A stretch of 64,000 nt of DNA from Streptomyces hiroshimensis (GTDB taxonomy: Bacteria > Actinomycetota > Actinomycetes > Streptomycetales > Streptomycetaceae), in contig NZ_BMUT01000013.1 of NCBI RefSeq assembly GCF_014650335.1, positions 67,507 to 131,506 of the forward strand, in the 5' to 3' direction. This document shows positions 15,351 through 23,732 of this stretch, one piece after another. The first letter of the stretch is position 1. Each line of letters starts with the position of its first letter. The translations under genes and the position numbers were made by a program. The notes under the pieces were generated by a model. It saw nothing but the letters and a program-made list of their open reading frames with translations. It searched no databases and was not told the origin of the DNA.

Positions 15351-15974
15351 GTGAGCAGCAACCAGCCCTCCACGCCCCTGCGCGACGTCATCGGCCTGGA
15401 CAACCGGCCGCCCAAGCTGAGCGACTCCGTCCTGATCATGATCGACTTCCAGAACACCTACCGCACCGGCGTCATGGCCCTGGAAGGCGCCGAGGAAGCC
15501 CTCGCAGCGGGCGCCCGTCTCCTGGAGCGTGCCCGCACCGCGGGCACGCCCGTCGTCCACGTCGTCAACGACGGCGGCGAGAACACTCCTTACGACATCC
15601 GCGCCCGTATCGGCGCCATCAGCGACGAAGTCGCCCCGGCGGACGGCGAGGCGGTCGTGGTCAAGCAGTTCCCCAACGCTTTCCGCCTCACCCACCTGGA
15701 GAAGACCCTGACCGGCCTGGGCGCCGCCCCGGGCAGCGGCAAGGACCTGGTCATCGGCGGTTTCATGACCCACATGTGCGTCAGCTGCACAGCCCAGGGG
15801 GCCTTCAACCTCGGCTACCGCCCCACGGTCGTCGCCGAGACCACCGCCACCCGCGCCCTCACCGCGCCCGACGGCGCCGTCCTGCCCGCCGCGGCCCTCC
15901 AGGCAGCCGCCCTGACCACCATCACGGACCTGTTCGGCCTCGTCGTCCCCACCGTCGACGCTCTGCCCGCCTGA
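15351..15974 (+). CDS. Isochorismatase-fold cysteine hydrolase
   Basis: 207 residues with the full catalytic set of the family: Asp32 in IMIDFQNTY, Lys105 in VVVKQFPNAF, and Cys143 in THMCVSCTA, followed by the usual cis-peptide region. Family members hydrolyse amides or vinyl ethers (nicotinamide, N-carbamoylsarcosine, isochorismate). The exact substrate is open, since the isochorismate-specific context is missing. GTG start at 15351. Paired with the upstream GlxA-type regulator. Confidence 0.9.
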   Translation: MSSNQPSTPLRDVIGLDNRPPKLSDSVLIMIDFQNTYRTGVMALEGAEEALAAGARLLERARTAGTPVVHVVNDGGENTPYDIRARIGAISDEVAPADGEAVVVKQFPNAFRLTHLEKTLTGLGAAPGSGKDLVIGGFMTHMCVSCTAQGAFNLGYRPTVVAETTATRALTAPDGAVLPAAALQAAALTTITDLFGLVVPTVDALPA

Positions 15975-16028
15975 GCCCGGAGCCCGGAGCCGGCCAGGGC
16001 GACGCGACCCGGAATCCGGGGGACCTGC

Positions 16029-17072
16029 TCATCCGGCAGGCCGGCTCCCTGTGCCGGCCTGCGCGAGGAGGCGCCGGAGCCAGTGGGTACGGGCGTCGCG
16101 TGCATCCTGGCTGAGGGCCGCCTGCGGTGCCAGGCCGTCGAAGCCGTGGTAGGCGCCGGGCCATACGTGCAGTTCGGCCTGGCCGCCGGCCTGCCAGATC
16201 GCGTTCGCGTAGGCGACGTCCTCGTCTCGGAACATCTCAGCCGAGCCGACGTCGATGTAGGCCGGGGGAAGTCCGGAGAGGTCCGTGGCGCGGGAGGGGG
16301 CCGCGTAGGGAGGCAGGTCCTCAGCACCGTAGCGCTCGCCCAGCAGTGCCTGCCATGCGGTCGCGTTGGAGGTGAGGTCCCACATGCCCAGGCCCGTCAT
16401 CTGACGGCTGGAGAAAGTGCTGCCGCGGTCGTCGAGCATCGGGCACAGCAGCAGTTGCCCCAGGGGCGCGGGGCCGCCGCGGTCGCGGGCCAGCAGGGCG
16501 AGGGCCGCGGCGAGGCCGCCGCCGGCGCTCTTGCCTCCGATGATGATGCGGTCCGCGTCGATGCCGAGTTCGGCCGCGTGCCCGGCCGCCCAGAGGAGAC
16601 CGGCGTAGCAGTCCTCCAGCGGTTCCGGGTACTGCGCCTGCGGCGCCAGCCGGTACTCGACCGAGATGACGGCCAGTCCCAGGGGGAGGGCCCACTCGCG
16701 GAGGATCCGCGGAAGCACGGACCAGGCGTTGCCCATGATCATGGCGCCTCCGTGCATGTAGTACAGCAGAGGCAGCGGCCCGGCGAGCCCGGAGGGCCGC
16801 GCGCTCACGAGCGTGACGTCCGGTGCGTCCGGTGGTCCCGGCACACGGAGTTCCCTCACCTCGAAGCGGCCGCCGGCGCGCAGGCTCTCGGCCGTCGGCC
16901 TGGGCCGGGTCGCGGCGTCCCGCTCCTGCCGGGCTCCCAGATTCTCCGGGGTGACCGGCTCCCTCGGCTCCTTGCTCAAGGCTGCGAGCACGACGCCCAG
17001 TTCAGGGTCGAAGGGGGGCGCCTTCGGTGCCGGGAGCCGGCCGGACTCCGGCGACGGACGGCGGACACTCAT
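16029..17072 (-). CDS. HSL-family alpha/beta hydrolase (acetyl esterase-like)
   Basis: 347 residues. HGGA (107-110) is the hormone-sensitive-lipase oxyanion motif and GGKSAGG places the nucleophile at Ser182, in the GxSAG form typical of the family. The catalytic His is likely in AYHGFDGL near residue 316. The N-terminal 60 residues form the variable cap region. Cytoplasmic, ATG start at 17072. Hydrolyses short acyl esters in known relatives. Converges with the isochorismatase-fold gene and is co-directional with the LuxR regulator upstream, about 180 bases away. Confidence 0.88.
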   Translation of the reverse strand: MSVRRPSPESGRLPAPKAPPFDPELGVVLAALSKEPREPVTPENLGARQERDAATRPRPTAESLRAGGRFEVRELRVPGPPDAPDVTLVSARPSGLAGPLPLLYYMHGGAMIMGNAWSVLPRILREWALPLGLAVISVEYRLAPQAQYPEPLEDCYAGLLWAAGHAAELGIDADRIIIGGKSAGGGLAAALALLARDRGGPAPLGQLLLCPMLDDRGSTFSSRQMTGLGMWDLTSNATAWQALLGERYGAEDLPPYAAPSRATDLSGLPPAYIDVGSAEMFRDEDVAYANAIWQAGGQAELHVWPGAYHGFDGLAPQAALSQDARDARTHWLRRLLAQAGTGSRPAG

Positions 17073-17252
17073 GCCCCACCCCCCGGTCGGACGGCGGGCT
17101 GCCGCCCGGCATCACCGCTGGAACACCTCGACTGCACACACGTACACACGGGGAACGCTCGCCTGAGACCCATACGGCGTAGCCAACCACACCGCCGAGC
17201 GGCATCACCGAGGGTGCCTGCTGTACCGGCGTCCCTCGCCTGACCGGGCCGG

Positions 17253-18275
17253 TCAGGGTGCAGGTTCGAGGCCCCAGGCGACGGCTCGCCCCGCGGCGGC
17301 CACCCGGTTCGGGACGTCGAGTTTGGCGAGGATGTGCTCGATGTGGGTGGCGACGGTGCGCGGGCTGACGTACAGGCGATCGGCGATCTCCCGGTTGGTC
17401 CGCCCCTGGGTGAGTTCCGCCAGCACCTCCAGCTCGCGCGGGGAGAGCGCCGCGGGGCGGGTGACCGCACGGCACACGGCGACCGTACGGTCCCCCCGGC
17501 GGGTCAGGTGCAGTTCGAGCATCCGTTGCCGGTACGGCACGAGCACCGTGGCCGGCAGCGTCCGCCGTGCGGCCGTCCGCCGCAGCAGGGCCACCAGCGG
17601 GGAGCCGCGCTCGGTGAGGCCGGGCAGCGGCTCCCCGCTCACGGTCACCGGAACCGCGTCGTCGGCCTCCTCGGTGTCCGGCAGGAGTACGGCGCAGGCG
17701 TGGCCGGAGCCGCCGGGCCCCGGGGAGCGGTGCCCGGCAAGCGGGTCGGCGACGGCCGCGAGGCACTCGCCCAGCAGGGTCATCACGGCCCGGACGGCCG
17801 GCTGGTCGCACCGTGCCCGCGTCGTGCTGAGGTTGAGGATGCCCACGTACCGCCCGTCCGCGGAGAACAGGCACTGGGCCACGCCGTCCTGGACGCCCAG
17901 CGGTTCGAGCACCTCCTGGAACCCGGTGGAGGCCCCCCGCACCGGAGCGGGCACGTCGTGCCACCAGCTCGTGGTGCCCGGCGCGTGCCGGATGAGCGCG
18001 AAGGCCGGATCGTCGTGCAGGCGGGTCTCGATGTAGCGAGTGGTGCCCGCCGGGTAGCTGCCGGCCAGCGTGACGTGGCGGCGGAGCAGCGGGTCCCACC
18101 GGGACAGCGACGCGTGGTCGTGGTCGATCACCGCGGACAGGGCCGTCAGGACCTCGTCGGCGCCGCCCTTCCCCCGCACGGCGTGGCGCGCGGCCTCGCG
18201 TACGTCCAGGGCGGCGCTCAGGACATCCGTCGTGCTCGGCTGCGCTGCTGTCATGGGCGTCGGCTCGGCTTTCAT
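17253..18275 (-). CDS. LuxR-family transcriptional regulator
   Basis: 340 residues. A GAF-like sensing region spans roughly 35-180. The C-terminal LuxR/GerE helix-turn-helix (about 275-340) contains LSPRELEVLAELTQGRTN, REIADRLYVSPRTVATH and ILAKLDVPNRV. No receiver domain or phosphorylatable Asp cluster, so it responds to a ligand or protein partner rather than a kinase. ATG 18275 chosen; MTAAQPS at about 18254 is an alternative. It follows the amidohydrolase gene on the same strand by about 40 bases and may be co-transcribed with it. Confidence 0.85.
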   Translation of the reverse strand: MKAEPTPMTAAQPSTTDVLSAALDVREAARHAVRGKGGADEVLTALSAVIDHDHASLSRWDPLLRRHVTLAGSYPAGTTRYIETRLHDDPAFALIRHAPGTTSWWHDVPAPVRGASTGFQEVLEPLGVQDGVAQCLFSADGRYVGILNLSTTRARCDQPAVRAVMTLLGECLAAVADPLAGHRSPGPGGSGHACAVLLPDTEEADDAVPVTVSGEPLPGLTERGSPLVALLRRTAARRTLPATVLVPYRQRMLELHLTRRGDRTVAVCRAVTRPAALSPRELEVLAELTQGRTNREIADRLYVSPRTVATHIEHILAKLDVPNRVAAAGRAVAWGLEPAP

Positions 18276-18317
18276 CCGCTCAGAATGATCATCCGGTGTC
18301 AGGGCGTCAAACGGGCG

Positions 18318-20024
18318 TCAATCGGTGAGTTCGTCGTGCACGACGTCGCCGCCGACGGCGGTGAACACCACGGGCATGGCAGGGATGTCGTGCGGATCGG
18401 CGGTCAGCAGATCGCCCGCGAGCACGCACAGGTCGGCGACCTTGCCCACCTCCAGGGTGCCCTTCCAGTCCTCGGCGAAGTCCTGCCAGGCCGCGTCGGA
18501 GGTGTAGGTGCGCAGGGCCTCGGCGAGCCGGATGCGCTGGCCGGGTCCGCTGACGCGGCCGCCGGCCCGGGACTCGCGCAGCATCATCGTGGAGACGCCC
18601 TGCCGCCAGTCGGGGAGGGTGACGGGGGCGTCGGAGCCGCTGGTGACGATCACGCCGGCGTCGATCGCGTCCCGGTAGGGCCATTCGTACGCCGCCCGCT
18701 CCGGGCCGACGAACTGCTCTTCCAGGTCGGCGACGGTCCATTTGACGGTGGGGTTCATGTTGACGCCGAAGCCGTGCTGCGCCAGCTTCCGCATGCTGCG
18801 GGCGGTGAGGAAGTCGCCGTGGATGACGTAGTGCCGGGGGTCGGTACGGGGCTGCGCGGCGGCGGCCGCGGCGAAGGCGTCGACGACGGTGTCGATGGCC
18901 CGGTCGCCGGTGACGTGGACACCGGCCTGGTACCCGGCGGCGTGGGTGTACCGGATCATCTCCGTGATCTGGGCGACGCGCGCGTCGTCGGTCTCCCCGC
19001 CGACGCACAGCGAGCCGCAGCCGCCGCCGACGTACGGCTCGTGCATCCAGGCCGTCTTGTTGACCGGGATGCCGTCGGCGAACAGCTTGACGCCGAGGAC
19101 GGCGAGCCGGCGGGGGTCGGTGGACGGAGGCTCGTCCATGGCTGCCAGCGTCCGCACGAACTCCTCGGCCTTGCCGGCCATGCCTGCCGGCAGCAGCAGT
19201 ACGCCGACCCGCGCGGTCAGTTCGCCGTCGGCGAGCAGGCGCCGGTAGACGTCGAGGGTGCTGTGGGCCATGGCACCGCGCATCAGGGCGTCGCCGCCGG
19301 GGCCGAGGCCGGGCTCGGTGTAGCTGGTGATGCCGAGCCGGGCCAGGGTGCGCAGGGTGGCCCGGATCGCGTCGGCGCGCACCTCCGGGGAGAGGGCGGG
19401 CAGCGCCCGGTGGACGAGATCCTGGGCGCCTTCCTGGAGAAGGCCGGTGGGCTCGCCCGACGCGTCGGTGACGATGACCCCTCCGGGCGGCAAGGGGGTC
19501 TCCCGGTCCACCCCGGCCTGCGCGAGCGCCGCGGAGTTGACCCAGGTGGCGTGCCCGGTGGCGGAGTACAGCAGGACGGGGTGGTGCGGGCTGACGGCGT
19601 CCAGGTCGTGGCGGCCGGGCAGCCGGGAGGGATCGGCGACACACTCGGAGAGATAGCCCGCGTCCCACCCGTGTCCACTGATCCACTCCCCCGCGGGAGT
19701 CGTCGCGGCCGCCTGCCGCACGGCCTCGGCCACGTCGGCAAGCGACTGCACGGCGGGGTGGGAGACGTCGAGGGACAGCGGCGGCATGGTCAGCCCCAGG
19801 GCGCAGCCGTGCAGGTGCGAGTCGTTGATGCCGGGGAGGAGCGTTCCGCCGCCGAGGTCGACGATCCGGGTGGCGGGACCGGCGTGCGCCATGACCTCGG
19901 CCCGGTCACCGACCGCGCTGACGAGGCCGTCGGTGACCGCGAGGGCGGAGGCGACGGTGAAACGGGAGTCGACGGTGAGGACCGAACCGTTGACGAAGAC
20001 GAGATCTGCCGGAGTGCCGGGCAC
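18318..20024 (-). CDS. YtcJ-like metal-dependent amidohydrolase
   Basis: 568 residues, usual length for this family. GINDSHLHG near residue 65 is the HxH metal-binding step and HVTGDRAIDTVVDAF in the middle matches YtcJ-type proteins. YVIHGDFL and TSGSDAPV supply the later His and Asp ligands. Family members are zinc-dependent hydrolases of mostly unknown substrates. GTG start at 20024 is supported by GAGAGGA eight bases upstream. Probably an exocyclic N-acyl or ester hydrolase; specificity cannot be given. Confidence 0.88.
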   Translation of the reverse strand: MPGTPADLVFVNGSVLTVDSRFTVASALAVTDGLVSAVGDRAEVMAHAGPATRIVDLGGGTLLPGINDSHLHGCALGLTMPPLSLDVSHPAVQSLADVAEAVRQAAATTPAGEWISGHGWDAGYLSECVADPSRLPGRHDLDAVSPHHPVLLYSATGHATWVNSAALAQAGVDRETPLPPGGVIVTDASGEPTGLLQEGAQDLVHRALPALSPEVRADAIRATLRTLARLGITSYTEPGLGPGGDALMRGAMAHSTLDVYRRLLADGELTARVGVLLLPAGMAGKAEEFVRTLAAMDEPPSTDPRRLAVLGVKLFADGIPVNKTAWMHEPYVGGGCGSLCVGGETDDARVAQITEMIRYTHAAGYQAGVHVTGDRAIDTVVDAFAAAAAAQPRTDPRHYVIHGDFLTARSMRKLAQHGFGVNMNPTVKWTVADLEEQFVGPERAAYEWPYRDAIDAGVIVTSGSDAPVTLPDWRQGVSTMMLRESRAGGRVSGPGQRIRLAEALRTYTSDAAWQDFAEDWKGTLEVGKVADLCVLAGDLLTADPHDIPAMPVVFTAVGGDVVHDELTD

Positions 20025-20214
20025 GGCGATGTCCTCTCTGCCGGGGGCTGATGACGGGGCTGATGACGGGGGCTTCCGCGGAATCGGCCGGGGGTGGAAG
20101 CACTGTGCCTTCGGGTGTCACCCGCGCACATCGGTCATCCAACCGATTCTTCCGGAGGCCGTTGCACATCCGCCCGCCGGCGGACGCCGGAGCCGACGAG
20201 AACTGCCCGGCCTC

Positions 20215-22782
20215 CTAGCCTGCGACCACGATCGACGCCAGTTGCACGTATGCGTCCGCCGTCCGTGGCTTCAGCCGCCCGAGCTGGATCTCGCGCTGGC
20301 TGGACAGATGGGTGTCGAAGGGGACGAGTACCACACGGGACGGGGGGTGGCCGAAGCGCTCGGCGATCGCGTCGTCCCGCAGCGTCGCGTCAAGGCCACT
20401 CAGCTTCGTCACCACGACGACGGCGCCCCGCACCAGGGCCGGGTGCTCGCGCTGCAGGGTCTTCATGAGCTGCTGCACGGCGTTGAGGGACCGCATCGTC
20501 ATCGTGCAGCACAGCACCAGTTGGTCGGTCAGTTCGAGCACGGCTTCTGCCGTGGCGTTCAAGCGCGACATGGCCCAGTCCGTCAGGATCACGGGGTAGT
20601 GACACCCCGCCATGGCCATCACCCGGCGGTACTCGTCGTCGTACGCCGGGCTCGCGACCTTATGCGTGGCACCGTGGCCGAGAACCTCCAGACCCGAGGA
20701 GACGCGTGTGGTGAACCGGCTGATGTCCACGTGCGAGGAATCCGTCGGGAGCGTGGTGAGGTTACGTAGCGTCGCCGGGTTGCGGTGCGTGAGGCGCTGG
20801 TAGAGGTCCCCCAGCGTGGGCGCCCCGTCCAGGGCGAGAACAGGTTCCTGCCGCACGGCCGCGATCACCGAGCCGACGGTGAACGTCGTAGTGACGCGGC
20901 CGCAGCCGTTGTGGGCGCCGACCACCGTGATGTGCCTGCTGTACACGAGCGGTACGCGTATGCGGTCGAGCTGTTCGCGGTATGTGGCCTTGTCGGTCGC
21001 GAAAAGACGGAGCCGCCGTCCGATCCGGACTGCGGAGTCATCGCGGGGTCCGGGCGCCACTCCGCTGAGCAGTGGCCGCTTCCGGGCCGCGTCCCAGGCC
21101 GGCCGCAGCGTACGCGCCCCTTGCGTCTGCCCGTTGCGCGTCGCCAGCTCGTCGGCGATCGCGACGTAGCGTGCCAGTACCCCCTCCGCCTCGCTCGCCG
21201 TCGGCCGGTCGGCCGGAGCCGGGGCCAGGCAGCGCGTCACGAGTTCGCGGAGCGACTGCCAGGTGTCGCCCTGCCAGAGCTCCATCCCCGGCAGCGTCTC
21301 CCAGTTCTTGCTGCTGATGAGCAGGAGGAGCTCGCCGAGGGACTTCATGTTCCCGGCCGGGGTCGGGGCGGCCCCTGCACCCGTGTACTCGCCGTCCACC
21401 GCCGCATCGGACAGCCCGGTGAGGAGCAGCGAACGTCCCAGTACGATCACGGAGTACGCGTCGAGGCGGGCAGGAACCACTCCCTGGAGGTGGCAGAGGC
21501 TGAGTGCCCCCGCCAGGTGCCAGCTGAGCGAGATGCTGGTCAGCACGTCCATCGGGGCGATGCTGAGGAGATGGCCGAGCCGGGGTGGCGCGTCGTCTCG
21601 TCCGGAGACGGTGACGAGCTGCATGGCGATCCACGCGGGCCGGTCGTCCAGCCCGGTGGCCAGCAGCGCCGGGGCGTAACGCCCGTCCAGCCGGCGCAGT
21701 ACCTCGGCTTGGGTCGCGATCAGGTGGTCGGTGGAGTCCGGCTGGTCGGGGCGGACCGTGCAGACCGCGGCCGACTCGCCGCCGGGCCCCCGGCCGAAGT
21801 AGACGACCGTGCGGCGGCCGAGCCGGCGCCCCGTCAGTTCGTAGCGGCCCAGCCGCCGGGGGTCCGCGGCGGTCAGCGGCTCCCAGCGTTCGCCGGGCCG
21901 GTGCGGATCCGGCGTCCCGAGGCCGGGTGGCCCGGGCGGCTCGGCCGTCACCCCGAACCGTGCCAGCAGCCGGCGTTCGACCGCAGTGAAGGAGCGGTAG
22001 GCGGCGGGCAGCCGGTCCGCGCCGTCCGGGTGGGCCAGCCAGGCGGGGAAGTCCGGTGAGCGGCCGGCCAGTTTTTCCAGTCGGAGCCCGATGTGACGGC
22101 CCGTGCGGAGGAGCTCCGCGCGGGGTACAGCGTCGAGGAGGGCGGCCTTGGAGGACTCGGCGAAGTCGAAGACCCGGTGCTGCGCCAGGAGCGGGCCCGG
22201 AACCGGGGCCGGGAAGGGGCGGAGCAGGCCGCCCAGGAACACCTCGGCCAGCTCCGCCGTGGTCGCTCCCCACGGCACGGCCGACTGCACCAGGCGCATG
22301 ACCGGTATGGACACGGGCGACACGGCGGCGAGGTGCGCGGCGAGCCGGTACGCCTCGGGCGACGCGGCGTCCCGGAAGTGCTGGAGGGTGCCGGCCTCGC
22401 GCGGAGCGGCGACCGGCCGGTGCCGTCCGGGCCGGGACATCAGCGGCAGCTCGACGGTGGTCCCCGGGGACATGATCAGCCGCGCCCAGTCGTGCATCGC
22501 GGCGTGCAGCTTCGGTGCCGTGCGGTCGAGGGCGTCCCCGGGCGGGGGAACGGAGTCGGGCTCGTCCTCGTCTGCCGCGTCCGGGTCTTCGGCCGGCGCC
22601 GCACGGTCCGGCTCCGGAAGGCCGGGTCGGCGCAGGGCACGGGCGAGCGGCAGTCCGGCGGCGGAGCCGTCGAGCCGGCCGGCGAGCCAGAGCACATCCA
22701 GCAGTTCGTGGGGGTCCAGCCCGCGGCCCGCGTCGTGCAGGACCTGCAGGACGGTGCCGAGGTGCCGCGCGGCGGGGGTCAC
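20215..22782 (-). CDS. SAV_2336-type protein: pseudokinase plus ParA-like module
   Basis: 855 residues. The N-terminal region (about 1-290) resembles the SAV_2336 N-terminal domain. A kinase-like domain follows (about 300-530) where the catalytic loop reads VPARLDAYSV instead of HRDxxxxN and the DFG site reads LSD, so it should be inactive. The C-terminal part is a ParA/MinD-like fold with VVGAHNGCGRVTTT near residue 615; Arg replaces the P-loop Lys, and a KLSGLD step and switch-like ILTDWA are present. GTG start two bases after the MoxR stop shows coupling. I infer a signalling or scaffolding component of the VMAP/MoxR system; nucleotide binding by the last module is doubtful. Confidence 0.7.
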   Translation of the reverse strand: MTPAARHLGTVLQVLHDAGRGLDPHELLDVLWLAGRLDGSAAGLPLARALRRPGLPEPDRAAPAEDPDAADEDEPDSVPPPGDALDRTAPKLHAAMHDWARLIMSPGTTVELPLMSRPGRHRPVAAPREAGTLQHFRDAASPEAYRLAAHLAAVSPVSIPVMRLVQSAVPWGATTAELAEVFLGGLLRPFPAPVPGPLLAQHRVFDFAESSKAALLDAVPRAELLRTGRHIGLRLEKLAGRSPDFPAWLAHPDGADRLPAAYRSFTAVERRLLARFGVTAEPPGPPGLGTPDPHRPGERWEPLTAADPRRLGRYELTGRRLGRRTVVYFGRGPGGESAAVCTVRPDQPDSTDHLIATQAEVLRRLDGRYAPALLATGLDDRPAWIAMQLVTVSGRDDAPPRLGHLLSIAPMDVLTSISLSWHLAGALSLCHLQGVVPARLDAYSVIVLGRSLLLTGLSDAAVDGEYTGAGAAPTPAGNMKSLGELLLLISSKNWETLPGMELWQGDTWQSLRELVTRCLAPAPADRPTASEAEGVLARYVAIADELATRNGQTQGARTLRPAWDAARKRPLLSGVAPGPRDDSAVRIGRRLRLFATDKATYREQLDRIRVPLVYSRHITVVGAHNGCGRVTTTFTVGSVIAAVRQEPVLALDGAPTLGDLYQRLTHRNPATLRNLTTLPTDSSHVDISRFTTRVSSGLEVLGHGATHKVASPAYDDEYRRVMAMAGCHYPVILTDWAMSRLNATAEAVLELTDQLVLCCTMTMRSLNAVQQLMKTLQREHPALVRGAVVVVTKLSGLDATLRDDAIAERFGHPPSRVVLVPFDTHLSSQREIQLGRLKPRTADAYVQLASIVVAG

Positions 22783-22784
22783 CG

Positions 22785-23732
22785 TCAGATGTTTCCCGTC
22801 AGCCGGTGCAGTACCGCGTCAAGCAGCCCGTCGGCGTCCAGGTCCACACCGCCCACGCGCAGGAAGACGGCGTTGAGCAGCTGGTCGGTGGCGAGTTCGC
22901 CGGGTGCCCGGCGCCTGAGGAAGGCCTGCAAGAGGTCGTCCACCTGCCGGAGCGTGTCGTCCCCGAGGTGAGCCCGGACGATGGCGCGCAGCCGCTCCTC
23001 GTCCGGCACGGGCAGGTCGAGCCGGATGCAGCGGCGCAGGAAAGCGGGCGGGAAGTCCCGCTCGCCGTTGCTGGTGATGACGACGACGGGGAACTCGGTG
23101 CAGTGGACGTGGCCCCGTTCGACCGGGACGGTGCCGTCGTCGGCCGTGAGGACGTCCACGAGGGATATCTCCTGCGGCAGCCGGATGAGTTCGGGGATCT
23201 CGAAGACACCCTCCTCGAAGACGGTCAGCAGGTCATTGGGGAGATCCACGTCCCCCTTGTCCATCTCGTCGACGAGCAGGGCCCGCGGCCTGCTGTTCGG
23301 CACGAGCGCCGTGCCGAGCGGGCCGAGGCGGATGAAGCTGCCGATGGACGGCTCGGGCTCATCGCGGTCCCGGCTCAGGGTGGTCTCGCGCAGCCTGCCG
23401 ATGGCGTCGTACTGGTAGAGGGCGTCCTGCACGCTGGAGCGACTGTTGACGGGCCAGCGCAGCAGCTCGCCCAGGTCGAGCTCGTGGGCGACGGCCCGGG
23501 CCAGCGACGACTTCCCCGTGCCGGCCGGGCCGGTGACCAGGAGCGGCCGCCTCAGGTGGAGCGCGGCGTTGACCACGTCGGCGTGCTCGGGGGAGATGAG
23601 ATAGGGCAGGGGTGCGGGTGCGCGGCTGGGTGTCCTGAACCGGCGCCACGGAGGGGCGGGCGGCATGGTGAGGGTGCGCTGGACGCCGTCGCCGCGGAAG
23701 ATCCGCCAGTCATCGGCCGGTGCCGTGCTCAT
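22785..23732 (-). CDS. MoxR-type AAA+ ATPase of a VMAP conflict system
   Basis: 315-residue AAA+ ATPase. Walker A is TGPAGTGKSSLA, Walker B ALLVDEMDKGD, sensor 1 VVITSNGERDFPPAFLRRC with an arginine finger, followed by a small helical lid. Start is ATG 23732, overlapping the VMAP stop by ATGA; the longer frame upstream lies inside the VMAP gene. In known vWA-MoxR-VMAP ternary systems the MoxR ATPase remodels or gates an effector module. Here no vWA protein is visible, and the trypsin-VMAP and SAV_2336-type proteins take the neighbouring positions. Confidence 0.88.
   Translation of the reverse strand: MSTAPADDWRIFRGDGVQRTLTMPPAPPWRRFRTPSRAPAPLPYLISPEHADVVNAALHLRRPLLVTGPAGTGKSSLARAVAHELDLGELLRWPVNSRSSVQDALYQYDAIGRLRETTLSRDRDEPEPSIGSFIRLGPLGTALVPNSRPRALLVDEMDKGDVDLPNDLLTVFEEGVFEIPELIRLPQEISLVDVLTADDGTVPVERGHVHCTEFPVVVITSNGERDFPPAFLRRCIRLDLPVPDEERLRAIVRAHLGDDTLRQVDDLLQAFLRRRAPGELATDQLLNAVFLRVGGVDLDADGLLDAVLHRLTGNI

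Noticed and set aside
17334..20051. A 905-codon plus-strand frame opposite the LuxR and amidohydrolase genes
   Set aside because: Composition is typical antisense shadow and no domain is visible, while the minus-strand genes carry clear motifs.
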